NCBI GenBank assembly: GCA_001970955.1
Contig: MPUH01001237.1
Coordinates: 1 to 20,471, forward strand
DNA: 20,471 bases
Source: Stentor coeruleus
Taxonomy: Eukaryota > Ciliophora > Heterotrichea > Heterotrichida > Stentoridae
Direction: 5' to 3'
The position numbers and the translations under genes were made by a program. Below, one piece after another: positions 1 to 8,635 of the stretch. Position 1 is the first letter of the stretch. Every line of letters starts with the position of its first letter. Under the pieces are notes generated by a model. It saw only the letters and a program-made list of their open reading frames with translations, was not told the DNA's origin and searched no databases.

Positions 1-2
1 CA

Positions 3-402
3 ACGCAATCATTCAATGTTATTGATAAAGATCTTAGATGCAGAGATAAGATTGATCAAGGATGGGAAATTGATTTTATGAAAGATTTAACAACTAGGTT
101 TAATAAAGACACTTCAAAAATCGATGATATTAAATTATTTGAAGTAAAAGAATTAGAAGAAGAAAAAAAATTAAATGATTTAGAACCAAAATGTTCATTG
201 ATTGAAGCTATTCAAGCTGCAATAGTTCATAAGAAAAAAATTAAATGATTTAGAACCAAAATGTTCATTGATTGAAGCTATTCAAGCTGCAATAGTTCAT
301 AAGCAATTTGGACTTGTAAAATCAGAATCCCTTCTGCGTGATTTTTGTGATAAAATAGAAAATTTGCGGATAGATCTTATAAGCTCAAGTATAAAGACTT
401 AG
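3..402 (+). pseudogene. 3' fragment of an unrecognised gene, frame broken by a tandem duplication
   Basis: A coding-like frame enters from the left edge (codons from position 3) and runs without a stop to a TGA at 246-248. It encodes a charged, helical-looking segment (residues such as KELEEEKKLNDLEPK). The break lies where a 70-nt unit (171-240) is repeated exactly at 241-310. Because 70 is not a multiple of three, the repeat shifts the frame; reading from the second copy continues open to a TAG at 400-402. A third possible ending in the original frame (lysine/glutamate-rich, stop TAA at 429-431) also looks coding, so there may be a second small indel near 370. I do not recognise the family. 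It is either a real pseudogene or an intact gene damaged by an assembly duplication. Confidence 0.4.
171..310 (+). repeat. Perfect 70-nt tandem direct duplication
   Basis: Unit 171-240 is followed immediately by an identical copy at 241-310. There are no differences that I can see. It lies inside a coding-like frame and shifts it by one base. Confidence 0.93.
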
Positions 403-977
403 AAGCAGAAAAAAATCATAGATTTCTTTAAAAAGCAAATTTATTTAAATTTAGCTATTAGATTAATTAATTATGAAGGTTTTGCCTGATGCAGAAAACT
501 TGAGGTAACGGAAATGGGTTCGGATTCCGTCAAGGACAAGTTTTCCTGTAATAACACGAACCTAAATGCTTATATAAAATTTATTATCATTTTTCTCTAT
601 GGAATTCGAAATGGAAATCAAGTTTCTTACTTATCTTTATTGCATCTTATTATAAAAACTATTAAACTTAAAAATGCTATAAACTCTTTCCATCTCCGAA
701 GATATAAAATTAATTTGGTATATTACATCAACAAACTGTCAAAATCTCGAATTTTTCTTATACAATATTTTGCAATTAGTTTTTGAATTTCCCAATATGA
801 ATTGTCTACATTTTTACTACTAAAGCTTTTACCTGTTTTTCTGTATTAATCTAAAAATCTTTGATTTCCCTCAAGCATCAAAGATTCATTAGTAATTTAG
901 AATACTTAGGTAGATTCTAAAGAATTACTTTGGATAATGATTTAAGCAGTATTGATTTAATAAACTTTATAAAAATA
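403..977. other. Non-coding stretch between gene fragment and kelch gene
   Basis: AT-rich DNA with no supportable gene. The one open frame in it (514-786, +) has the composition of translated non-coding DNA. The only structured element I see is the hairpin at about 490-550. Pyrimidine-rich sequence near 790-870 precedes the next gene. Confidence 0.6.
490..550. other. Two-stem hairpin, possible structured RNA
   Basis: Arms GAAAACTTG (494-502) and CAAGTTTTC (537-545) are perfectly complementary. The stem can extend outward with CAG/CTG past one bulged C. Inside it, ACGGAA (508-513) pairs with TTCCGT (525-530), leaving an 11-nt apical loop and an asymmetric internal loop (503-507 / 531-536). 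The segment is more GC-rich than its surroundings. I cannot assign it to a known RNA class, and it does not fold as a tRNA. Confidence 0.4.
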
Positions 978-2324
978 ATGATTTGCAGCTCTTGTCAAGA
1001 CCCAGCTGAGTATAGTTGTGACTGCACATCTAATACAAGTTATATGTGCTCAAAACATCTGGGAAATCATTATAGATTAAACAACAAGCATGAAATAAAT
1101 GTAATTGGACCTAAAAAATTTTTATTCAACTCAGAAATGAAAGTCAAGCTTCTTAATAAAATACGCTCACTCAAAACTCAAGCAAAATTAGACATAAGTA
1201 AAGCTATATCACATGCTAATGATCTTTTCATAAAAATGAGTGGAGAGTTAAAGAGAGCAAATAATTATATTAAAGGATTTATCAAATCTTGTGACGATGC
1301 TATAGATTATATAAAGAATTTAAATGATGAAATCGAAGAAAAAGAATTTTATTGTCCTTTAGAATCTTTATTGATTATGCAGGAACCTGAAATTTTAGAT
1401 CAAATTTATGGACCGAATATCAACTTGTATGCTATTAATAATAAAACTATACAATGCGATATTTCAAATTTTCCTCATTGCATATTTCAATACACTTTTA
1501 ATTCAATTGCTTTTAGTTCTCAAAATGAGTTAGCTTGCAATAATGGCATAACCAAGACTAAAATGCATACAGATTTTAATTGGGTTGGAAGATTGCTAAG
1601 TGTTGGGAAAGCATTAGCAATTTATACTGGTGGTGATCCAGCATCAAATAGTGCATATATTATTAACTTAGAATTGAAATCAATAAACAGTTTATCATCT
1701 ATGCAGCAAAAGAGAAAATGGCATGCTATGACATGGATAGATGGATTTCCAGCAGTTTTAGGGGGCTATGATGGAGAAGAATTTTTAAATGTTGTTGAGG
1801 TTTACAAAAATGGTAATTGGGAAAGATATCCTTCTTTAACTTCAATCAAAAGTAGCTTGTCAGCTATTTCGTATTATTCAAAAGTTTATGCTATTGGAGG
1901 TCTTTTTAATTTTAGTCCTATAAAATACCTGAATAGCATAGAAAAATATGAAAATGGGAAATGGGAACTTTTATTTTTCAAAATTTCTTCAAATTTACCT
2001 TGCCCTGGTCTCTTTGCTTCAGGCATTTACATTATAATATTTGGAGGATTAAACGAAAATAATAAAGGCGTAAAAGATTGTGATATTTTCAACGATAAAC
2101 TTATGAAAGTATGGAAAGCAGATTTCGAACTTAAAGAGCCTTTAAGTTTCCCATCATTAAATACTTTAACCTCGGAAGGTAAAGCTTATTGTTACGGCTA
2201 TGAACTTAAAGAGCCTTTAAGTTTCCCATCATTAAATACTTTAACCTCGGAAGGTAAAGCTTATTGTTACGGCTATGATGATAGTAATATTTATCGACTC
2301 GTTAATCTACAGTTTAATTTTTAG
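978..2324 (+). CDS. B-box-like zinc finger / kelch-repeat protein
   Basis: A 448-residue protein. I start at the first ATG (978), because the open frame upstream of it has no ATG and the zinc finger begins right there. Residues 3-38 hold a B-box-like metal-binding pattern: C3, C6, C14, C16, C24, H27, H31, H38. A helical, lysine-rich segment (about 55-130) follows, as in TRIM-type proteins, then kelch-like beta-propeller repeats with GG motifs (AVLGGYDG, YAIGGL, IIFGG) from about 220 to the end. It has no RING finger. Such proteins usually act as protein-interaction scaffolds, but the partner here is unknown. A 25-residue block near the C-terminus is duplicated exactly and in frame. A paralogous N-terminus begins at 20372. 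The stop is TAG. Confidence 0.8.
   Translation: MICSSCQDPAEYSCDCTSNTSYMCSKHLGNHYRLNNKHEINVIGPKKFLFNSEMKVKLLNKIRSLKTQAKLDISKAISHANDLFIKMSGELKRANNYIKGFIKSCDDAIDYIKNLNDEIEEKEFYCPLESLLIMQEPEILDQIYGPNINLYAINNKTIQCDISNFPHCIFQYTFNSIAFSSQNELACNNGITKTKMHTDFNWVGRLLSVGKALAIYTGGDPASNSAYIINLELKSINSLSSMQQKRKWHAMTWIDGFPAVLGGYDGEEFLNVVEVYKNGNWERYPSLTSIKSSLSAISYYSKVYAIGGLFNFSPIKYLNSIEKYENGKWELLFFKISSNLPCPGLFASGIYIIIFGGLNENNKGVKDCDIFNDKLMKVWKADFELKEPLSFPSLNTLTSEGKAYCYGYELKEPLSFPSLNTLTSEGKAYCYGYDDSNIYRLVNLQFNF
2127..2276 (+). repeat. Perfect 75-nt in-frame tandem duplication
   Basis: Unit 2127-2201 is repeated identically at 2202-2276, giving two identical 25-residue blocks (starting ELKEPLSF, ending YCYGY) near the end of the kelch protein. 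It looks like a very recent duplication or an assembly overlap. Natural kelch blades would have diverged. Confidence 0.95.
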
Positions 2325-3183
2325 TTTGCTTAGATTATATAATTAAAAAAAAAAAGAATTATTTTAAGCATTGTAAATTATTAAATTGCAATAAAAAAAG
2401 TAAAATAATTGAATGCTAGCAAAGAAAGTATAAATCGGCAATCAGAGAAAAAAGAGCAATATTTAAGTAATTATAACCTTGACATTATGAAAAGTTAAAA
2501 ATATTATAAACCTAATTTCTAATATAAATGTCCTTTAGTGGCCGAGCATGAAGCAATTGAAGGATTCAGAGTTGTAAAAATTATAGAAATGCTAGCAGCC
2601 TTAAGAATTATTTAAAGAATATGGAAGAGTTGACTTTTTAGATTAATGGCTGGTATATTACTCATACTCTTATTCTTTCAAGAAGTGGTGAAAATATTAT
2701 TTAAGTTTTTGCTTAAATTAACTGTGAGCAACAGCCTTATTTTTGCAAATAAAATTCGAACTCATATTAGACTAATTAATTTTTTTTATGATAACTAAAG
2801 AATAGAGTTAATAAAAACTTTTGCAATATCAAATAGATAACCAGCAGCTAATTCAATTTAAGTTATGAAGAGATGACTTTAGTAGCAAATATTGAATTAT
2901 AAAGAGAGCTATTTGAATTTTGCAAACTTGAATACACATGCATCTGTATGTATAAAGAGTGCTCATTATACTTTAATAAGTAGTGATTTTGCAAGTATCA
3001 TTCTAGAATCTAGTGCTGGGCAGTCAAAATTTTTGGGTTAATAATAATGAAAATAGTAAATTTGCCTTCAAAATATTTATCATCAGAGTTTATATTCATA
3101 TTTTGGGAAGTATAATTTATTATATAAAATTCCAAGCACATACTTTCTTTTCCCAAAACCTATAAATTACTTTATAAGATATA
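2325..3183. other. Non-coding spacer with possible gene relics
   Basis: No intact gene is visible on either strand. Coding-like traces with stops occur near 2540-2640 and 2870-3005 (the latter listed separately). An inverted repeat, TTTTGGGAA (3101-3109) and TTCCCAAAA (3150-3158), lies just upstream of the next start codon. A poly-A tract follows the kelch gene at about 2345. Confidence 0.5.
2873..3001 (+). pseudogene. Possible decayed B-box-like zinc finger
   Basis: In the frame of the ATG at 2873, a cysteine-rich trace reads C(2921), then EYTC(2939)-I-C(2945), C(2960), C(2990)-x2-H(2999). It is interrupted by TAA, TAG and TGA stops. The EYxCxC step and the C-x2-H end resemble the zinc finger of the neighbouring kelch protein (AEYSCDC, CSKH). 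The match is short and could be chance. Confidence 0.2.
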
Positions 3184-5265
3184 ATGGAGTTTCCTTTAGA
3201 CTGGATAACAAACTCAAACCTTGAGATCGAAAAAGTATCAGATAACGTTAAGGTAAGTGATACTTAGTCAGAATCTGAAGTTAACATGTGGGCTACAGCT
3301 GAAGACTTGACTGAAAGTGCAAAAGCTGAAATTTTTTTAGAATCAGGCTTTCCTTTACAAAAATCCTGGGTCATGCAGAATTTGCACATTGTCCTAGAAG
3401 GTAACTCCAAAGGTATTCTTCAATACGTCTTAGTACAATATATATAGAAAAACGTAATCAATTGGCCTGAAGAGTTACAACTAGAATGCGGAACAGGAAT
3501 TCTAAACTCTTTAAAACTCTGTCTAATACCAGATGATCTCAAATGTGAAACTATTGAACTCTCTCTAACCTTTTTAAGCTTTTATTCAAGAACTTTACAC
3601 ACAAAATGGCTTCCAGTTTTTATATACCTTCTTCCTTTAATCCCTATCACAACAATAAAAAGTCGTCTTATCCCTGAACTTATGCTCTTATCTGATTTCA
3701 CACAAAAAGCTATAACAAGACAGGTATCTTGTCATTTACTAGCTGCATTAGCAGAAGTGATAGGAAAAGATTTTAAAGGACTTTTATTACAACGTGTTAA
3801 ATCTTTGTCACAAGACGCAAACCCTGAGGTTAGAGAAGAAATGACTAAAGTTTGGCTTTCTATAATAAATTCAGTTGGCAAAGTTCCTTTAGAAGAAACT
3901 ATTTTTTTCGATGTTTTGAAGCTAGTTGATGACGAAATTGAAAGCGTTAAATGCAACGGGCTTAAACTTTTTATTGATGCGTTACCTTTGTTATCTGATG
4001 TTTTTTTCACGAAAGAAGCTGCTCCTTATATTGCTTCACATATATACTCCTCGGTAAATCAAAAAACTGATTTGACTATTAGCGAAAATATTGGCAAACT
4101 CGTTCAAGGTTGCCATGGTACTTTTCGTGCTGAAAACATTCAGTTAATACGTCGGCTTTTAGCAAAAGATCCAGTCATTAGGAAAAACTTAGCTTATAAC
4201 TTCCCAGGCCTTGCTAAACTCATGAGCTTATGCACAGAGCTCAAAGACATTGCTGTAACTTTGGCTAATGACTCAGATCCTTTAGTAAAAACTACTTTTG
4301 CTGGAGGATTTCATGAAGTCTTATCTTTAAACAAGAACTGCAAAATTTTAAAAAAAATCGCCGCTAAGCTAATTGAGGATAACGAAACAAAAATTGCAGT
4401 TTTCAAAAAACTCCCTTATTGGAGTACAATTTTTGACCCCTCACTTTTGCTTATTAAATATATAAAAGTTCTAACAATGCCTATAGACTGGAGAACACAT
4501 TCAATACTTTTATACAATTTCCTTGAAGCTTTTGGTGATTTCGACCTTAAAGAAATTTTAGATAATTTAGTGCCTTTGCTTCTACACAAAATGATGACAG
4601 CATGCTGGCCTATAAAATGTGCAGCAGCTGAACTATTGGCCCAAGTGCTTAAGAATATGTTTTATATAAGCAGAAAACTAGATATTTGTAATATAGTCAA
4701 AGAAAAATTAGCTAGGTCTCCTTGTTGCTATGACCGTATGCTGTTTATAGAATTCCTTACGTATATATGTAGACTTGTTAGCAGAAAATTCTTTTCCAAG
4801 AATTTTTTCGACGAGTATCTCTGTTTATTAGAAGACCCAAGCCATTCAGTCCGGCTCAAATTCCTCACCTCCGCTTTTATCATAGGTGCTTTTTCAAATT
4901 TTGATCAGATTTATTTTTTACTCACATCTTTTAACTACCTTGAAACAACAAGTAAATCAACAGCAAGGGAACTTCTTGACTATTTTAAGTCAAAAGAATT
5001 TCTTGAAAAACATGCTGAAAACCTGTCAAACGATAGGCAAAAAGAAATTTTTGAGTCCCAACAAGAATTACAAGAAGTTAAAGAACTAGAATTAGTAAAA
5101 AGAAAAAACAGTGAAGAAGTTTCAGTAAAAATAAGTGTGGATATGAATAAAGGGAAAAAAATACCTGTTAAAGGCAAGGTACAAGTGGATAATAATGATG
5201 CGAAACTTCGGGGTGCGAGGTCAACAGCAGTTATTAAACAATCATTGCCTGTTAAAAAGAAATAA
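3184..5265 (+). CDS. PPP4R4: HEAT-repeat protein, PP4 regulatory subunit 4-like
   Basis: Three exons (3184-3252, 3268-3432, 3448-5265) joined through two 15-nt introns give 683 residues. The ATG at 3184 is followed by an open frame into the first intron. The protein is built of helical HEAT-type repeats. The N-terminal third resembles vertebrate PPP4R4: a stretch like 'SAKAEIFLESG' followed by a region with 'QVSCHLLAALAEVIG' and 'VKSLSQDANPEVREEM', which line up in order with the human protein. PPP4R4 is a cytoplasmic scaffold subunit of protein phosphatase 4. The C-terminus (about 600-683) is a lysine/glutamate-rich tail. An alternative is a PP2A A-subunit-like protein, but the N-terminal resemblance favours PPP4R4. 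The gene converges on the kinesin gene, with only 12 bp between stop codons. Confidence 0.75.
3253..3267 (+). other. 15-nt intron 1 of PPP4R4-like gene
   Basis: Sequence GTAAGTGATACTTAG, phase 0. Removing it joins two open frames; retention gives an in-frame TAG from the 3' splice site itself. Confidence 0.9.
3433..3447 (+). other. 15-nt intron 2 of PPP4R4-like gene
   Basis: Sequence GTACAATATATATAG, phase 0, ending in an in-frame TAG if retained. Removal restores the frame into the long third exon. Confidence 0.9.
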
Positions 5266-5277
5266 CTTATTATTAAT

Positions 5278-6986
5278 CTAACTTACCAATTTGGCTTTTA
5301 ATGTCATTAATTTTTCTTTACAGAACTTGAGCTCTTCTTTTAACACACTATTTTCTTGTAATTTTACTGCAAGCTGTGCTTGCAGCTCTGTTATAAGACT
5401 TTCTTGATCAAGAATCAATTGTAGCCATTCAGGATGTGGTAAAGGAACCCCAGGTTTATGTAATAATTCACTACCAAGATTTAATGCATGAACTTCTGAA
5501 TGTCTAAACATCTCAACATGTTGTTTAGACTCAAATGGGCTTAAAGAATTCACACTAGGTTCTTCAGGTATAGACATTCTAATATCGCTTATTCTTGGGT
5601 AAACAAGAGGATTTGGTAATGAATCCTCCTCTTCAACTTCTTCTAAAGACGAATTCCTAACTGTTGATGTACTTTCTCTCCAATACTTCAACCGTAAACT
5701 CCTCCTTTCAGCCAAATCAAAAAGCATTTCTTCTTCTAAACTAGTTTGCATTTTCCCATCTCTTATAACTTCAGATACCAAAATAGCCTTTTGTAAACTT
5801 TCTAATTGAGTTTCAATACTAACTTTTTCTTCTTCATCATCTTCACTTACTGAACTTTTTAATGAATTTATCCCACTTATCCCTTCAAGTTTTTCTCTTA
5901 ATACCATCATATCAGACTTATACTTCCACAAATAAGACACTTCCCCAATACCAGAATTCTTTTTTAATGTTTGTAAAATCCCTCTAGACCGTTTTGCAAA
6001 TTTTAAAGTATTTAAACTTTCTTCATAAACTTCTGAAGTTGGGTTTAATGTTCCTATTAATATAATCTTTGCTTCTCCTAATATCAATGGACCTATAATT
6101 CTTGTTAATTTGCTTTCTCTTAAACTATTTCTACCTTTGCTTTTATCTTCTCTAAGCTTGATAATAATATTTCCTAAAGCTAATAAGCTCTATATAGTTA
6201 ATACCTTGTTTATAAATTTAGAATCTTTACTTCTTATACTACCTGGGGCAGTGCGTTCATTTTCACTTCCAGCAAGGTCAAAAAGTGTTATTATACCAAT
6301 ATCAATATTATCTGTTTCTGCTCTTTCTCTACTTTCAATAAGTATACGAAATCTATTTACATTTACATGCAATGTGACCTTGTGCTTTTTTGATTATAAC
6401 AAGTGCTGGCAACTTGTTTATGTGCATCTCCTATTTTAAGTATAGCAAAAATCTGGTCTGCCGTCCGGCAGACTTCTTCTGTAAGTCCAACAATAACAGG
6501 TCCTCTCTATATTATCCTTACATTTTTATCATCCATCAAAGGTAAATTACAGTTCAAAGGGTTAAGCAAGTCATTAATACATTCATTGTATATCTCACAA
6601 TATGAACATCTCATAAGAAATTCTTTACCAGGAGTATCTTCAATGAATGAAAATATAGTTTGAATGGACAAAGGAATGATCCCGGGGGATTTTTTTTTCC
6701 CACACATTGTATATGTTTTACCACTACCAGTTTGCCCATAGCAGATAACACTACAATTATACCCTTCCATAGCTTTCCAGATACGAGATTCGCACATTTC
6801 ATCAAAAATACGTTGTGTGGTTGAGTTTTGTGGGTAGACTTTATCGAATTCAAAGGTTTTATTATCTTTTAAAGATCGTAGACTAGTAAAAGATATTGGG
6901 TCCCAAGCGAGATGGGAAGGGTTGTCGTAGCTAAGGATTGGTCGTATGCGAACTGCGACACTTATTTTTTCTGTTAGGCTTGCCAT
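5278..6986 (-). CDS. Kinesin motor protein, kinesin-7 (CENP-E-like) type
   Basis: Four exons on the minus strand (6986-6522, 6506-6367, 6352-6205, 6189-5278) give a 554-residue plus-end-type kinesin with an N-terminal motor. Motifs in order: first strand ISVAVRIRP (8-16), P-loop GQTGSGKT (84-91), EIYNE (131-135), switch I NQKSTRSH (to 200, with T where SSRSH is usual), switch II DLAGSE (227-232), SLLALG and ESKLTRII, then a neck and a C-terminal coiled coil (about 510-554). The GIIP...KEFLMRCSYCEIYNE block and the IFRILIESRE block after switch I are closest to CENP-E/kinesin-7 as I remember them. Full nucleotide-binding motifs imply an active ATPase. The second intron is 14 nt, not 15. The start codon lies 4 bp from that of the divergent CFA20 gene. 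The stop is TAG. Confidence 0.92.
6190..6204 (-). other. 15-nt intron 3 of kinesin gene
   Basis: On the minus strand GTATTAACTATATAG, phase 0, between FINK and SLLALG, rebuilding the conserved kinesin N-x-SL-ALG motif. Retention gives an in-frame TAG. Confidence 0.94.
6353..6366 (-). other. 14-nt intron 2 of kinesin gene
   Basis: On the minus strand GTAAATGTAAATAG, 14 nt, phase 2. Its removal gives TRSHC-I-FRILIESR, exactly the expected switch I to beta-strand junction. No 15- or 16-nt GT-AG removal gives the right frame. Retention gives ATG-TAA, a stop at the second codon. A one-base deletion in the assembly is the alternative. Confidence 0.75.
6456..6473. repeat. GC-rich perfect inverted repeat inside kinesin exon 2
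   Basis: GTCTGCCG (6456-6463) and CGGCAGAC (6466-6473) are separated by 2 bp, forming an 8-bp hairpin in otherwise AT-rich coding DNA. Confidence 0.85.
6507..6521 (-). other. 15-nt intron 1 of kinesin gene
   Basis: On the minus strand GTAAGGATAATATAG, phase 0, between ...MDDKN and RGPVIVGLTEE. Retention gives an in-frame TAG. Confidence 0.93.
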
Positions 6987-6990
6987 TATA

Positions 6991-7992
6991 ATGGGAAATA
7001 GGAAGGAGGTTTGGGAAATTGTTGACTCACAAAGTAAGAGTTTGGTGGATTTGTGTGGGTTTATAGGGAAATATCAGTTGATGTATGATAATATGTCAAG
7101 AGCGTATTTGATAAGCTTGAATTGTGCTACGTTAAATATACCTAAAGACCCGGATAGTTTTTTGGATATTGAGTATTCTAATTTGATTTTTCAAGTGTTT
7201 TTGTTCCAAAACGTAGATTTTTGTTTTGATATTGTGGTGACGGATTCAGAAAATTGTCAAAGGAAAATTATTTTTGATGGCAAAAAACAGGTATTTAGAA
7301 GTCCTTTGGCTGCCCGATTGCCTAATTTGATGTTTTATCGTGGCACTTGGGTGAACCTTTCTTTAGATATAGAGTCTATATTTAGTTTTTGCTTTCCAAG
7401 TTGTGAATTTAAAAAAATCACCTCGGTAACTATATGGGGAACAATGTTTATAAGAAAAATCATTGCTGTAAGTCGGTTTTTACAAGAGTATAGAGAAAAT
7501 ATTTTGTTTATGGATAGAGTTGATGTGGTTGTTCAAGAAATCAACAGAAATACTTTTTTAGATATGAAAATAAAGAGTTCACCAAGAAGAGGGTGTGATT
7601 TAAGAATTAGTCCTAGAGATAAAAGTCCTGAAAGCCCAGCACACTCTATTAAAAACCTTAAAAACGGGTATATAAAAACTTTATGGAAAATACCAAAAGA
7701 ACCTTATAATTATAGAAATACTTGTGAAGGGGAAGATAATTTTCCAAACAAATATAAGCACTCATCTAGTGTAAAAGCTTATGCAAAACTTCATGAAAAA
7801 CAAAAGTCAAAAAATGAGCTACAAATGCTTAGCCCTACGCATTTAGATAAACTAGACCACAAGCCAAAACTGAATTTTTTCCAAATGCGAAGCTGTGAAT
7901 TACTCAAAGCCCGTCATGTAACTCCACCATTTGTTAACACCCGCAAAGGTCTTATATACAATCAACTTGAAAAAAAGTATAACAACCTCTAA
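6991..7992 (+). CDS. CFA20-domain protein (CFAP20DC-like)
   Basis: A 333-residue protein. I start at the ATG at 6991. An in-frame ATG at 6946 would lie inside the kinesin coding region, and the domain begins soon after residue 1. Residues about 5-165 match the CFA20 fold: VWEI (7-10), TLNIPKD (48-53), LIFQVFLF (65-72), FDIVVTDSENCQRKIIF (79-95), SPLAARLPN (104-112), GTWVNLSLDI (118-127), ITSVTIWG and IRKI (143-157). The order and spacing are those of CFAP20DC/C3orf67 and of CFAP20. CFAP20 is an axonemal inner-junction protein; a ciliary role here is inferred by family. The rest is a basic, serine/proline-rich tail with SPR motifs. The stop is TAA. Confidence 0.8.
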   Translation: MGNRKEVWEIVDSQSKSLVDLCGFIGKYQLMYDNMSRAYLISLNCATLNIPKDPDSFLDIEYSNLIFQVFLFQNVDFCFDIVVTDSENCQRKIIFDGKKQVFRSPLAARLPNLMFYRGTWVNLSLDIESIFSFCFPSCEFKKITSVTIWGTMFIRKIIAVSRFLQEYRENILFMDRVDVVVQEINRNTFLDMKIKSSPRRGCDLRISPRDKSPESPAHSIKNLKNGYIKTLWKIPKEPYNYRNTCEGEDNFPNKYKHSSSVKAYAKLHEKQKSKNELQMLSPTHLDKLDHKPKLNFFQMRSCELLKARHVTPPFVNTRKGLIYNQLEKKYNNL

Positions 7993-8035
7993 AACTATAT
8001 TTTTGACGCAATTTAATAAACTAAACCTAATTTTT

Positions 8036-8584
8036 CTATTCCTTTTTCTGATCTTCTGGTCCATTTTCTGTTTTACCAGATGTTAAATATGCAACAATAG
8101 TGCATATGCATACTACCGTAATAAAAATCAATGTTTCTACTCCAATCGGTGACTGTTCATATTCATTATTATCTTCTTTTATTCCTTGTCCTTCTTGAGA
8201 ATTTATAATATTTTGTATTTCTTGATAAAGAGCCTGATGATCACTATTAACATCTAACATCCCTCCTGCATAAAATTCTATATCAACTTTTACTAAATCT
8301 TCAAGATATGGAGCTAAATAAATGTTTTCACCTTGTATCAAAACTTCTTCAGCTTCTTGAATAGTTATCGCCGTATAGCATTTTAATAACATATCAGCTG
8401 TATAATAATTGATAGCAAAATCTGGATCTTGGAATTGACTAAAAAAATTATTTAAAAACTCTTGATCTTTATAAAGTTTATATTCAATGATGTTATAACA
8501 AGCTTGCATTTTTTCAGGTTTGAATTCTTGAGGGAATTTTATGGAGCTTGCTAAAGTTGAATATAAAATTAGAGATATGATCAT
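8036..8584 (-). CDS. Unknown small type I membrane protein
   Basis: A 182-residue protein that I do not recognise. It has a short hydrophobic N-terminus (MIISLILYSTLASS) typical of a signal peptide, a helical, acidic luminal or extracellular part with two cysteines (C29, C69) that could form a disulfide, one membrane segment at about 150-167 (LIFITVVCICTIVAYL), and a short charged tail ending QKKE. This topology predicts a single-pass protein with its bulk outside the cytosol. It lies 43 bp from the convergent CFA20 gene and 51 bp downstream of the SBP2 gene. The stop is TAG. Confidence 0.7.
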   Translation of the reverse strand: MIISLILYSTLASSIKFPQEFKPEKMQACYNIIEYKLYKDQEFLNNFFSQFQDPDFAINYYTADMLLKCYTAITIQEAEEVLIQGENIYLAPYLEDLVKVDIEFYAGGMLDVNSDHQALYQEIQNIINSQEGQGIKEDNNEYEQSPIGVETLIFITVVCICTIVAYLTSGKTENGPEDQKKE

Positions 8585-8635
8585 TTATAAGATGGTAAAA
8601 ATTTGCTTATGAAAGATTTTTTTTTTAAGTAAAAA

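Noticed and set aside
515-537. tRNA gene suggested by GGTTCGGATTCC, similar to a T-arm
   Set aside because: The loop lacks the conserved A, and no matching acceptor 5' strand, D-arm or anticodon arm lies upstream.
514-786. 90-residue open frame downstream of the hairpin
   Set aside because: Composition is that of translated AT-rich DNA, it overlaps the hairpin and shows no domain or flank pattern of a gene.
3732-4010. Antisense open frame within the PPP4R4-like gene (and similar antisense or shifted frames in USP47, SBP2, SMNDC1 and kinesin)
   Set aside because: They are shadows of the real coding frames with no domain content.
6946-6990. Earlier start codon for the CFA20-domain gene
   Set aside because: It would overlap the kinesin coding region and add residues that are only the antisense of the kinesin N-terminus.
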